The position numbers were made by a program, and so were the translations under genes. Under the pieces are notes generated by a model. It worked only from the letters and a program-made list of their open reading frames with translations, was not told the origin of the DNA and did no database searches. Below are positions 1-6,635 of a DNA stretch of 44,578 bases, piece after piece. The stretch is taken from the IMG/VR virus record IMGVR_UViG_3300033142_000724, positions 1 to 44,578 of that record; one strand, written 5' to 3'. This stretch comes from a virus. Within the stretch, counting starts at the first letter, position 1. Every line of letters begins with the position of its first letter.

Positions 1-15
1 CCGCGCGACACATAG
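1..15. repeat. Terminal direct repeat, left copy (candidate cos end)
   Basis: The sequence CCGCGCGACACATAG is identical to the last 15 bases of the window. It is more G+C-rich than the surrounding A+T-rich DNA. Lambda-type GpA terminases cut staggered cohesive ends just upstream of the small terminase gene, and a filled-in overhang would appear once at each end, as here. The alternative is a trivial assembly overlap of a circular or circularly permuted genome. Confidence 0.6.
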
Positions 16-178
16 CCCGCTTTTATGTGTTAAATCGGCACAGTACCTTTTTAATTTTTTGTCGATTTTTTCAATGATTTTGAGCACTTACACAGCTTAA
101 CATTAACTGGCGGGAAATTTGATGAAAAAAGAAAAAATTTGATCGATAGTTCGTATATAAAAACAATTCAAATAAAAA
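16..178. other. Non-coding left end
   Basis: An A+T-rich stretch with several A- and T-runs and no convincing gene. If the genome ends join, it lies between the basic protein gene (179-916, minus) and the small terminase gene. It may therefore hold terminase recognition sites (cosB-like) and the leader of the packaging genes. I see no clear terminator hairpin in it. Confidence 0.5.
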
Positions 179-916
179 TCATCGAGGCTTATCAAAAAGC
201 TTATTCAAAACTTTCACCCACATACTACGAAGGTTCAATCGACTGAAATAAACTGTTCTGCTTATCTTCATCCATCTAACACGTTTAATTGATCTTGCCT
301 TTGGTGAATCAAATCTTTGCAGCATTTGAATCTTTTGCTTTCCTCTTCTACCACGGCCAATCTTATATAGACCAGATTTCATATTTTTATGTCCATGAAT
401 CATAAATGGTTTTTTTCTTCCCTTTCTTCTAGAAATCATTTGTATCATAACAACCGCTCTGGTGTGTGGGGTTGATGCGCCTTTTACTTTCGTATCATCA
501 GGATCTTCAAAATCATTTGTTCTCTTCATTCTGAATGGTGATTTGTGCAAACCTTTTCTATCACCTTTCCTTGAAAGTAAATGTGCCGTTCTGGTACGCA
601 ATGATGAAGCTCCACCTTCTTGCTCTATCCATCCTGTAAACCGCTTAGAAGCTATTGAGCCCACCCTAGACTCTTGACTGGCTATAGGCTCTCTGAAATG
701 GCTCTTAGACACCCTTACGCGACTCTGGACGAATCTAGGCGACCGTACCACCATCCGACTAGGCAACACATCTTTTACAATGGTGTCACGTACACCAAAA
801 GCAAAGTTGTTCAACATCATACCAGTTGCCACAGCAAACCGCTTTGGCTGTCTCATATAGAATAGCCATAGCCTTTTCAGATCCCTGTCTTCCAATGCGA
901 ACATTTGTTTAGTCAT
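179..916 (-). CDS. Putative minor tail / tail-completion protein (phage tail protein Z-like)
   Basis: A 245-residue, very basic protein. Residues about 27-110 follow a pattern I recognise from phage morphogenesis proteins of the minor tail Z/tail-completion kind: an Ala/Asn-rich helix (ATGMMLNNFAFGVRD), a segment of the form M-V-R-x-P-x-F-V, then a Ser-rich strand and an R-F-T-G-W-x-E-Q-E-G motif. The rest is Lys/Arg-rich with no recognised domain. It is the only minus-strand gene left of the control region and would be read first by a leftward late transcript that continues across the joined ends into the terminase. No strong ribosome site precedes the chosen ATG; the next in-frame ATG is four codons in. 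The family call is inference. Confidence 0.7.
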   Translation of the reverse strand: MTKQMFALEDRDLKRLWLFYMRQPKRFAVATGMMLNNFAFGVRDTIVKDVLPSRMVVRSPRFVQSRVRVSKSHFREPIASQESRVGSIASKRFTGWIEQEGGASSLRTRTAHLLSRKGDRKGLHKSPFRMKRTNDFEDPDDTKVKGASTPHTRAVVMIQMISRRKGRKKPFMIHGHKNMKSGLYKIGRGRRGKQKIQMLQRFDSPKARSIKRVRWMKISRTVYFSRLNLRSMWVKVLNKLFDKPR

Positions 917-1006
917 GGTCCAATGGTATCACAACTCACCATCCTTTCCACCTTCCAATACCACCACCAGGGCAAATACCAATACAAACCCACCATTGCA
1001 AAAACT

Positions 1007-1071
1007 CTTATATGCTGAGAGCTATTAGGTGATCTAAATTCTCAAAAAGTGATCTAAATAGTGATCTAAAT
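1007..1071 (-). promoter_or_regulatory. Candidate leftward (late) promoter with three repeat operators
   Basis: Read on the minus strand, three copies of ATTTAGATCAC (1071-1061, 1059-1049, 1039-1029) lie upstream of CATATAAG (1014-1007), a possible -10 element. The copy nearest the gene covers the place where a -35 box would sit, and no TTGACA-like box is visible. That fits an activator-dependent promoter or a repressed one. It would drive the 916-179 gene and, through the joined ends, the packaging and virion genes. Confidence 0.4.
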
Positions 1072-1510
1072 TGCCCACCCTTTCCAATCATTTCAATCAG
1101 TTACACACAAACAGTGAATATGTAAAAAAGCCTAGATCACCAATCTTTCACCAATCATTTCAATTGATTGAAGATATTTAGTGATCCAATTTCCCTCTAT
1201 ACCTCGTGTATAAGAAAAATATTTATATAATGAATAAAAAGAAAATATAAAATATGTACATACATGCAAACACGTTTTCCCTATACACGTATAGATCAGC
1301 AGCGAATACAGCCAGATCACTTTTTAGCTATAACCAACGGCAATCATTAAACAATTATAGGTGACGCCAGATCGCAGAAAAAGCCCACTTTTAATTCACC
1401 AACAATATCAACCACTTAGCCAATAATTTAGATCACCTACTAAATAGCCCGGTCGGGTCGGCTCCCAAGATGGAAATAATCCAACGTGCACGGCCTAGAA
1501 TTTAGATCAC
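1029..1510. repeat. ATTTAGATCAC repeat array in the divergent control region
   Basis: Five exact copies of the 11-mer are visible: 1029-1039, 1049-1059 and 1061-1071 in one orientation (GTGATCTAAAT), and 1426-1436 and 1500-1510 in the other. Partial copies occur at 1133-1140, 1181-1188 and 1313-1320. Some copies match further: two share ATTTAGATCACTTTTTG and two share ATTTAGATCACCTA. The copies flank an A+T-rich core (about 1190-1290). Operators, activator sites or replication iterons all fit. Confidence 0.75.
1084..1164. repeat. 14-base direct repeat CCAATCATTTCAAT
   Basis: Exact copies are at 1084-1097 and 1151-1164, inside the control region between the two groups of ATTTAGATCAC sites. 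The second copy runs into CAATTG and a small palindrome (CAATTGATTG). No function can be assigned, but its place between divergent gene blocks suggests a second type of regulatory or origin element. Confidence 0.5.
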
Positions 1511-1528
1511 TTTTTGGGCACCTACAAT
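1500..1528 (+). promoter_or_regulatory. Candidate rightward (early) promoter
   Basis: A full repeat copy (1500-1510) is followed 12 bases later by TACAAT (1523-1528), a 5/6 match to the -10 consensus. The repeat covers the -35 position, where no TTGACA-like box is seen. The transcript would start about 80 bases before the first plus-strand gene. Confidence 0.4.
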
Positions 1529-1610
1529 CACCACACATCGCACAATGTAATAAATTTGCTTTGAATTTTCCAATTTCTGTGATAGTCAAAACAGATCGGA
1601 GGTGTATTTT

Positions 1611-1814
1611 ATGCCAAAAGGAAAAGTAAAAAGTGAAAGACGTTGCCCATTCTGCAAAGAAAGCTTCAGCTTCAAAAAAGCTCTGGTTGTTGGTGGTGAA
1701 CAACATTGCCCATTTTGCAAAAGGTGGGTGATTTGGCTACCTGCCAGTTTCCCTAAAAGAAGTGGAGAATGGATAACACCACAGATCGCAATGTTTGAAC
1801 CACACTTCAGATAA
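1611..1814 (+). CDS. Small zinc-ribbon protein
   Basis: A 67-residue protein with two CPFC knuckles about 22 residues apart (C-x2-C...C-x2-C), the usual geometry for one structural zinc. The N-terminus is Lys-rich and the C-terminal third is Trp/Pro-containing with no known motif. The ATG was preferred to an upstream in-frame GTG because CGGAGGTG sits 6 bases before it. It is the first gene of the rightward block and is separated from the next by 342 bases, so it may form its own transcript. The role is unknown; DNA or protein binding is a guess. Confidence 0.75.
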   Translation: MPKGKVKSERRCPFCKESFSFKKALVVGGEQHCPFCKRWVIWLPASFPKRSGEWITPQIAMFEPHFR

Positions 1815-2047
1815 CCAGCCAACCCCTAACAAACCACTTTCCCAAAAATTCAACGTTTCCAGCAAAATAAAACATCGACACCCAATCCTAGACTTTTTCA
1901 AAATTTCTCAGAAACTTTTACACCTACCAAGTTTCCCAATGTTTTCAACACCTTAGCTGAAAATTACACTGGTGCACAAACACCCCAAAAGCCACACAAG
2001 CCACTTAAAAAAGTTTTGAATGCTGGTGTACCTTCAAAATTCAAAGC

Positions 2048-2073
2048 CCTTCAGCAGCCTTCTAGGTGCCTTA
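2048..2073 (+). repeat. Dispersed element CCTTCAGC-N6-CTAGGTGCCTTA, copy 1
   Basis: It matches 5145-5170 at 20 of 26 positions, and both copies lie in gaps just before a gene. A shorter inverted match (GGCTGCTAGGTGC) occurs inside the gene at 13792. The function is unknown. Confidence 0.45.
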
Positions 2074-2091
2074 AAAACGATTTTTTAAAAG

Positions 2092-2114
2092 TTTGGCAAG
2101 CCAAAAATTTTTTT
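2092..2114 (+). terminator. Weak terminator- or attenuator-like hairpin
   Basis: TTTGG and CCAAA (2092-2096, 2101-2105) can pair around CAAG, and a run of seven Ts follows (2108-2114). The stem is short, so it may only slow or partly stop polymerase between the first small gene and the main early block. Confidence 0.3.
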
Positions 2115-2156
2115 GAATGCTGCTAGTCTAAGAAAATAGAAAGAGAGGAAAACAAG

Positions 2157-2486
2157 ATGAAAACCACAACAGAAATCAAATTGAGTAAAAACATGATACA
2201 AGGGCTTTGTGATGCTAATGAGCAATGTTGTCGATCTGTCGGTTTTCCAACCAGTGGCAATTTGTATATATGCTCAAGAGACACCGTTGAAGATTATGGT
2301 GGTGATCCGAACAATGGTGACTATCGCAACCCTAGTGATTTTGTCCCACTGCAAATTAAACACACCACAGCTCGTGCACTTATTTTTCGTGGGCTTGCCA
2401 CAATGCACACTGACCCAACAACTGGAGCTGAATTATCAATCTCTCTTACCACTGCTGGTCGCGAGTGGCTTGCCAACAATGCCTAA
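2157..2486 (+). CDS. Hypothetical early protein
   Basis: A 109-residue soluble protein that I do not recognise. It has a Cys pair (ANEQCCRS) and a Gly/Asn-rich middle, and its C-terminal part (ARALIFRGLATMH...LTTAGREWL) resembles the end of a winged-helix domain, where a helix is followed by a strand and LTxxGxxxL. That makes a small DNA-binding protein possible. A clear ribosome site (AGAGAGG) precedes the ATG, and it opens the main early block. Confidence 0.75.
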   Translation: MKTTTEIKLSKNMIQGLCDANEQCCRSVGFPTSGNLYICSRDTVEDYGGDPNNGDYRNPSDFVPLQIKHTTARALIFRGLATMHTDPTTGAELSISLTTAGREWLANNA

Positions 2487-2625
2487 CTTCTATACCAGCC
2501 TGATCGTTTGTCTGATAGTTTTGATACCAGTGGCCAGGGTGCTAAACTTTGATTCACATACCGTGGATCACACCCCGTCCAGTGGAGTTTGCAAAAGGGT
2601 TGAACCTGCAAAGGAGCGAGACTGA
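2479..2625 (+). CDS. Small single-pass membrane protein, short overlapping gene
   Basis: A 48-residue open frame starting inside the last codons of the upstream gene (ATGCCTAAC). Residues 5-19 (YTSLIVCLIVLIPVA) are strongly hydrophobic, so one N-terminal membrane segment is likely. The protein ends in AKERD, and its stop codon overlaps the next ATG in the form GGAGCGAGACTGATG. This is the same junction that joins many proven neighbours, which is the best evidence that it is translated. The ribosome site is weak and translation may be coupled to the upstream gene. Its function is unknown. Confidence 0.5.
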   Translation: MPNFYTSLIVCLIVLIPVARVLNFDSHTVDHTPSSGVCKRVEPAKERD

Positions 2626-3011
2626 TGGAAAACAAAAACAATAACAAATGTGTTGGCTGCATCTATCGCGGTTACAAAGACACAGATGAACCCTGCTGTC
2701 ATTGTAAGAATAATAGCTGTTTTCTCTGGCCACAAGATCCACCACGACAACAGCCCAAAGACTTTGAAAAAGTAACACTGATCAAACGTGTTATTAAGTC
2801 TGGTCCTTTCTATTGGTCTGGTAAAACTTGGGTAAAAGATATTAGCCAAGCTGCTATATACAACGATCATAACTATCCTAACTGGTTTGATGATGATAGT
2901 GATGGATCTTGGTATAGGGATGGTATGAAATATTACCACGATATAAAAGGATTGAATGCTACCATCAAACAGATCAACTTGATTGTTGATTTTGTGGAAG
3001 ATGGTTACTAA
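2625..3011 (+). CDS. Hypothetical protein with N-terminal Cys cluster
   Basis: 128 residues. The first 35 carry six cysteines in a zinc-knuckle-like arrangement (CVGC...CCHC...C). The remainder is acidic and aromatic, including a WFDDDSDGSWYRDG stretch and a predicted C-terminal helix. I know such N-terminal Cys clusters from many unnamed phage early proteins, but not this exact family. Its start overlaps the preceding stop by one base, and the next gene begins directly after its stop codon. Confidence 0.7.
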   Translation: MENKNNNKCVGCIYRGYKDTDEPCCHCKNNSCFLWPQDPPRQQPKDFEKVTLIKRVIKSGPFYWSGKTWVKDISQAAIYNDHNYPNWFDDDSDGSWYRDGMKYYHDIKGLNATIKQINLIVDFVEDGY

Positions 3012-3899
3012 ATGAAACAGCAATTCATAGAAAAGAACTTTCGCACAAAGTCATGGAATCTAATTCACCAATGCAACACCATTCTAAACACCTACAAGTC
3101 ACAAGGCTATGATCTCTCACTGAGGCAGCTTTACTATCAGCTGGTATCGCGAGACATTATCCCTAATAGTCAGCGGTCATACGGCAACCTAGGAAATCTA
3201 GTGAATGATGCTAGGCTAGCTGGGTTGCTTGATTGGAGTATGATAGTTGACCGTGGAAGGTCCACCATAGCCAACACCCACTGGAACAACCCAGCTGAAA
3301 TAGTTAGGGCTGCTGCAAATAGTTTCAGAATAGACAAATGGAAGAACCAACCAAACCATATTGAAGTGATGGTTGAGAAACAAGCCCTTGAAGGTGTGCT
3401 TCAGCCTGTCTGTTCTCGCCTAGATGTTAATTTCACGGCCAACAAGGGCTATTCAAGCCAGTCTTTCATGTATTCCAAGGGCAGAGCCCTAAAGCGTATG
3501 CAGAAGGCAGGAAAGGCCATTCACGTTCTTTACCTTGGAGATCATGATCCAAGCGGGCTTGACATGGATCGGGATATTGACGATAGGTTGTCAATGTTTT
3601 CTGAATTGCCTGTTGTCAATGTTGATCGGTTGGCTCTTACCATGAATCAGATTGAACAATACAAACCACCAGAGAACCCTGCCAAGATAACTGATACAAG
3701 GGCTAAAAAGTATATCCAGAAACACGGCTATTCATCTTGGGAGCTAGACGCATTGGAGCCAAAGAAGCTTGCACAGCTGGTAACTGATGCCGTTGAAGCA
3801 TTGCGCGATCCTGATCTTTGGGATGATACGCTAGCAAAAGAAGCTGAAATGAAAACAGAACTAGATGAATGGGCTGATGAATATGAAGGGAAGGGGTAA
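3012..3899 (+). CDS. Stand-alone topoisomerase VI A / Spo11-like protein (Toprim domain)
   Basis: 295 residues. The N-terminal part has a winged-helix-like motif, LSLRQLYYQL, with Tyr41-Tyr42 placed like the catalytic tyrosine of the Topo VI A/Spo11 motif (K/R-R-E-x-Y-Y). The Toprim half has the metal-binding Glu122 (EVMVEK), a Gly-Tyr loop (ANKGYSS, about 143-149) and Asp177-x-Asp179 in GDHDPSG. A GHKL ATPase (B subunit) gene is not seen anywhere in the window. Solitary A-subunit relatives (Mini-A type) are known from mobile elements. It may cut or nick DNA to start replication or recombination. Fold assignment is fairly sure; activity is inference. Confidence 0.8.
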   Translation: MKQQFIEKNFRTKSWNLIHQCNTILNTYKSQGYDLSLRQLYYQLVSRDIIPNSQRSYGNLGNLVNDARLAGLLDWSMIVDRGRSTIANTHWNNPAEIVRAAANSFRIDKWKNQPNHIEVMVEKQALEGVLQPVCSRLDVNFTANKGYSSQSFMYSKGRALKRMQKAGKAIHVLYLGDHDPSGLDMDRDIDDRLSMFSELPVVNVDRLALTMNQIEQYKPPENPAKITDTRAKKYIQKHGYSSWELDALEPKKLAQLVTDAVEALRDPDLWDDTLAKEAEMKTELDEWADEYEGKG

Positions 3900-4142
3900 A
3901 TGAACATAGGTGATAAAAAACTTCCATGTCCCTACTGCGGTAAACTGCTTTCTTGGAATGAAGCTATTATGGGTATTGTTGTTCCAATGAATGTTTCTTA
4001 CCCAATTCCTGATGATGCCTATTCAATCAGCAACAGAATACATTGCATCCACTGCAAGAAAAAAATTAGTTGGGCTTGTGCAATAATACCTATTAAAAAA
4101 TATGAATGGATGAAACCAAGCATAGTAAGGGAGCAAGGCTGA
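3900..4142 (+). CDS. Small zinc-ribbon protein
   Basis: 80 residues with CPYCGK near the N-terminus and CIHCKK about 45 residues later, a probable four-Cys zinc site. The loop between them is hydrophobic (MGIVVPMNVSYPIPDD). It starts directly after the Topo VI A-like gene and ends in REQG with the GGGAGCAAGGCTGATG junction, so translation is coupled to the next gene. The function is not recognised. Confidence 0.7.
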   Translation: MNIGDKKLPCPYCGKLLSWNEAIMGIVVPMNVSYPIPDDAYSISNRIHCIHCKKKISWACAIIPIKKYEWMKPSIVREQG

Positions 4143-4372
4143 TGAAATGTAAACTTTGCAACGGTGAATTAGATCGTGGCGCCTGTTACAAATGTGGTAT
4201 AGCTTTTCCTATGCACCCTAATTACGTGAATGTAGATCAACAAGGTTTTGATGATGGGTATAGTGGTACACAAGTGGATCTTAATACTAAACCTACTAAT
4301 TATGTTCGTGGATATAATGAAGGAATAGAGAAAAAAATATTTGAGCAAAGGAACAAAACTGATGCCAACTAG
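4142..4372 (+). CDS. Small zinc-ribbon protein with GY repeat
   Basis: 76 residues. It starts with MKCKLCNGEL and a second pair CYKC, so a single zinc site is probable. The C-terminal half has two related turns, GFDDGYSG and YVRGYNEGIE, a helical pattern (G-x-x-x-G-Y/x-x-G) seen in unnamed phage proteins. The ATG at the TGATG junction is preferred to an upstream in-frame ATG inside the previous gene. No function can be given. Confidence 0.65.
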   Translation: MKCKLCNGELDRGACYKCGIAFPMHPNYVNVDQQGFDDGYSGTQVDLNTKPTNYVRGYNEGIEKKIFEQRNKTDAN

Positions 4373-4619
4373 AATAGATGTAACCGAGTTCACCAGAGAA
4401 CAGATAATAACTGTAATGGCAATTGGTGATCGTCTGGTATGCAAGCCAGTTTGCAGATGGGGAGCACCAACCATCACCAGAGTTATCACAGGGTTTCACA
4501 GGGGCTATTACAAAGTTAGAAGCATAGATGGTGGTCGACCAATGATCACATACAATGGTAGAAACTTTGTTGTTAAGTGGCATGAAATCAAAGCAGTGAT
4601 CAAAAAGGAGCAAGGCTGA
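4362..4619 (+). CDS. Hypothetical protein, first of a tandem duplicate pair
   Basis: 85 residues, starting MPTRID. Aligned with its right-hand neighbour it shares MPTRI, AIGDRLV, R-x-I-T-G-F, a Thr/His-Asn-Gly strand (YNGRNFVVKWHEIKA) and the tail IKKEQG. The pattern suggests a small beta-barrel or beta-sandwich with strand-turn repeats. It overlaps the previous gene by 11 bases. The ATG was chosen because the aligned copy starts at the same MPTRI. Confidence 0.7.
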   Translation: MPTRIDVTEFTREQIITVMAIGDRLVCKPVCRWGAPTITRVITGFHRGYYKVRSIDGGRPMITYNGRNFVVKWHEIKAVIKKEQG

Positions 4620-4876
4620 TGCCAACTAGAATTGAATTAGATGGAAGATCACCATATGAAATTAAGGCTAACATTGCAATTGGTGATCGTCTGGTGTTTC
4701 GATCTGGTGTTTGGGGTGTACACCCTAGGATCATCACCAGGAAGATAACAGGGTTTCTAAAAATGAATTTACCATTAACTTCTGATGGCAAACCAGAAGT
4801 TACACACAATGGTAAAGGTTATGTTGTACATTGGCACGAAATCAAAGCAATCATCAAAAAGGAGCAAGGCAAATGA
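4619..4876 (+). CDS. Hypothetical protein, second of a tandem duplicate pair
   Basis: 85 residues, a clear paralogue of the gene before it: it shares MPTRI, IAIGDRLVF, RIITRKITGF, HNGKGYVVHWHEIKAIIKK and the EQG tail, while the middle has diverged. The copies touch through AAAAAGGAGCAAGGCTGATG, so the duplication probably included the junction with its ribosome site. The function is unknown; two kept copies suggest separate partners or dosage. Confidence 0.72.
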   Translation: MPTRIELDGRSPYEIKANIAIGDRLVFRSGVWGVHPRIITRKITGFLKMNLPLTSDGKPEVTHNGKGYVVHWHEIKAIIKKEQGK

Positions 4877-5052
4877 AAAAAGAAATGATCATCAATTGGA
4901 ATGAAAATGACTACATCACTTGGAGCGAAGGCAAGATCACTGGTGCATGGGTATTCCACCAAAGCACCACCCTACAGATCATCCGCGAAAGGTTTGCACT
5001 ATCAAAGCTTCAGCTAGTGCAGCTGGCTTGGAATGGCACGATCACCATTTAG
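4873..5052 (+). CDS. Hypothetical small protein
   Basis: 59 residues, starting MKKEMIINWNEND, with Trp and charged residues throughout and no known motif. Its ATG overlaps the upstream stop (ATGA) and is preceded by AAAAAGGAGCAAGGC, so the ribosome site lies in the tail of the previous gene. A longer frame starting inside the previous gene was rejected for this reason. It is the last gene before a 138-base gap. Confidence 0.6.
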   Translation: MKKEMIINWNENDYITWSEGKITGAWVFHQSTTLQIIRERFALSKLQLVQLAWNGTITI

Positions 5053-5144
5053 ATTAATTACAGTCTAAGTGAAACCCGTGAATCCCCCTTCTAAGCCCTC
5101 CCACGCTCCACACATACCAGGGGTTAGGTCTAGGCCAGAAGATG

Positions 5145-5170
5145 CCTTCAGCTGGCTGCTAGGTGCCTTA
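5145..5170 (+). repeat. Dispersed element CCTTCAGC-N6-CTAGGTGCCTTA, copy 2
   Basis: It lies in the 5053-5190 gap, 20 bases before the next start codon, and matches 2048-2073 at 20 of 26 positions. The rest of the gap holds no gene. Confidence 0.45.
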
Positions 5171-5190
5171 GAATTGAAATTAGAAAGGTA

Positions 5191-5436
5191 ATGGTGATGG
5201 CAAGACACACAATCAAAACTGACATAACAGCTAAAGATGCTACCACGTTTGGCCTTATGGTTGCTTCAAGACGTATAGAATTGTTTGGTGTTGCGTGGAG
5301 TATCAACCAAACAATAATAGTTATGTCAATGTTAGATCCATCTTCAGCAACATCATATAAAATGTTTGGTAGGCTAAAAGGATTACGATTTAGATCCAAA
5401 GAACTAAGTCAAGAAATAGAAACAGGGTTATTCTGA
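5191..5436 (+). CDS. Hypothetical protein
   Basis: 81 residues, soluble, with a pattern of small and hydrophobic residues (TFGLMVASRRIELFGVAWSINQTIIVMSML) that suggests a compact alpha/beta fold. It is not recognised. AGAAAGG precedes the first ATG and a second ATG lies two codons in. Its stop overlaps the next ATG (TGATG). Confidence 0.62.
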   Translation: MVMARHTIKTDITAKDATTFGLMVASRRIELFGVAWSINQTIIVMSMLDPSSATSYKMFGRLKGLRFRSKELSQEIETGLF

Positions 5437-5648
5437 TGAACAAAGCAGATCTTTATCCTGGTGTATGCTTCAGCTGTCTACAAGAAACAGAAGTTAGACA
5501 ACATGACAATCTATATACCGTAGGAAGTGAAGGTACAAAGCTTTGTCGTCAGTGTGAAAATGAAGTATTGTTTCTGTTACGTGAAAACCGAAGAATAGCA
5601 TCAAATAAGAAAATGGATGATTGGAAAAAGAGAAAGAATAGCAAATGA
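5436..5648 (+). CDS. Small zinc-ribbon protein
   Basis: 70 residues with C-F-S-C near residue 11 and C-R-Q-C near residue 37, a typical short zinc ribbon, followed by a Lys/Arg-rich helix (ENRRIASNKKMDDWKKRKN). The basic tail suggests nucleic-acid contact. It overlaps both neighbours by a few bases. The family is not identified. Confidence 0.68.
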   Translation: MNKADLYPGVCFSCLQETEVRQHDNLYTVGSEGTKLCRQCENEVLFLLRENRRIASNKKMDDWKKRKNSK

Positions 5649-5869
5649 TGCTACACAAAATCACCAAACAGAAAATGACTAAACGCCTTGGAAGATGGCA
5701 CCATTTGCCATGGTCAAAATATCAACACAGGCTAATTAATGATTATGAAACCTTGTGTAACAGAAAGATGGTAAATGATCCTGATGATTGGAGGGAGACT
5801 AACAAATTCAATTGCAAGCCAAAGTGTTTAGACTGTCAATCAATGGTGCCAGGAAAGGAACAAGGCTGA
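5645..5869 (+). CDS. Hypothetical basic protein
   Basis: 74 residues, rich in Lys, Arg, His and Trp (KRLGRWHHLPWSKYQHR). Cysteines near the C-terminus (CKPKCLDC) may bind a metal together with Cys38. It ends in GKEQG with the junction GGAACAAGGCTGATG. The function is unknown. Confidence 0.62.
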   Translation: MMLHKITKQKMTKRLGRWHHLPWSKYQHRLINDYETLCNRKMVNDPDDWRETNKFNCKPKCLDCQSMVPGKEQG

Positions 5870-6075
5870 TGGGTAGGTATGCTGGTAGTAATAAGATTGT
5901 CCCTGCATCTGTTGGTTGGATATTGGGTCACGCAGGGGATTACATTCATATTCGTGTAGTGGGTGGCCCAGATAAGAAAGGTAGATATTCAATTAGAGTA
6001 TTACCGAAAGGAAAGACACTGAAGATTGCTGGTAACAAAATCATTTTAGATAACCCAACTAATAGGAAAGACTAA
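5869..6075 (+). CDS. Hypothetical small beta-rich protein
   Basis: 68 residues, starting MGRYAGSNKIVPASVG. Alternating strands and turns (DYIHIRVVGGPDKKGRYSIRVLPKGKTLKI) suggest a small SH3- or OB-like barrel. The ATG at the TGATG junction was chosen over an upstream in-frame ATG inside the previous gene. It is not recognised. Confidence 0.6.
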   Translation: MGRYAGSNKIVPASVGWILGHAGDYIHIRVVGGPDKKGRYSIRVLPKGKTLKIAGNKIILDNPTNRKD

Positions 6076-6084
6076 AGGGACAAA

Positions 6085-6564
6085 ATGAAAGATGGTATTT
6101 ATAAATGCAGAAAATGTGATAAAAATTTTGATTGGAGTAAAGGTGAAGGTTCAGCATCAGCTGATGGCTCTGTTTGCCAATGTAATCAATGTAACAATGA
6201 CACAATAAATGAATCTTTGGCTAAAGGGGAAAGCCCAGCATCATTTGCACAACAAACCTACCATGGTATTAGGGTTGGATTTGATCAAGCTGTTAGCGAG
6301 CTATTAGATGGAGTATTAGCTGTAAAAAACAAACAGATTGAACAACTGAAGATGGAAGTTGATGCATTGCAATCAGCTAACAGCATACTTCGGAAAGAAC
6401 ACCAGAGCACCAGCAAAAGCAACCAAGGCTATAAAGAAGTTGAAAATTATTTTAGCAATACTCCTAACTGCATAGATTGCCACCACCATAAAGGAATTTC
6501 CATGCTTTGTTTTACTTGTGATGAAGACAAATGTAACTTTCAATCATCATTCAAACCACTATAA
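6085..6564 (+). CDS. Cys-rich protein with central coiled coil
   Basis: 159 residues. An N-terminal four-Cys ribbon (CRKC...CNQC) is followed by a helical middle with a heptad-like stretch (KNKQIEQLKMEVDALQSANSIL, about 79-101). A C-terminal Cys/His cluster follows (CIDCHHH...CFTCDEDKC). Two metal-binding ends joined by a coiled coil suggest a dimeric scaffold or adaptor. The start is preceded by AAGGGAC. A 192-base gap with a large RNA-scale structure separates it from the primase-helicase. Confidence 0.7.
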   Translation: MKDGIYKCRKCDKNFDWSKGEGSASADGSVCQCNQCNNDTINESLAKGESPASFAQQTYHGIRVGFDQAVSELLDGVLAVKNKQIEQLKMEVDALQSANSILRKEHQSTSKSNQGYKEVENYFSNTPNCIDCHHHKGISMLCFTCDEDKCNFQSSFKPL

Positions 6565-6635
6565 TCATTGAACAAAAAAGTTTCTTGTGCAAGGTACTTG
6601 ACAGGATGAATTTCTTTCATATAGGATGCTTGATT

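Larger units (their letters stand above)
1815..2156. other. Non-coding leader region before the main early block
   Basis: No gene is seen here on either strand. The stretch holds a 12-base direct repeat, TTTTGAATGCTG (2014-2025 and 2111-2122), a copy of an element shared with 5145-5170, and a short hairpin followed by seven Ts. It may be an attenuator-bearing leader for the gene at 2157, which has a good ribosome site (AGAGAGG). Confidence 0.55.

Noticed and set aside
462-865. Two plus-strand frames opposite the 179-916 gene
   Set aside because: They have no ribosome sites and no recognisable content, and lie opposite a longer gene with a family-like pattern.
1132-1320. A 62-codon minus-strand frame in the control region
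   Set aside because: It is rich in Tyr, Phe and Ile because of the A+T-rich DNA, has no ribosome site and runs through the repeat sites, so it is not called as a gene.
1029-1510. Idea that the repeats are a CRISPR array
   Set aside because: The repeats are only 11 bases, occur in both orientations and have irregular spacing, so operator or iteron sites fit better.
2209-2478. The long form of the frame that ends at 2625
   Set aside because: Its first 90 codons lie inside the 2157-2486 gene in another frame and lack gene-like composition; only the last 48 codons are kept as a candidate.
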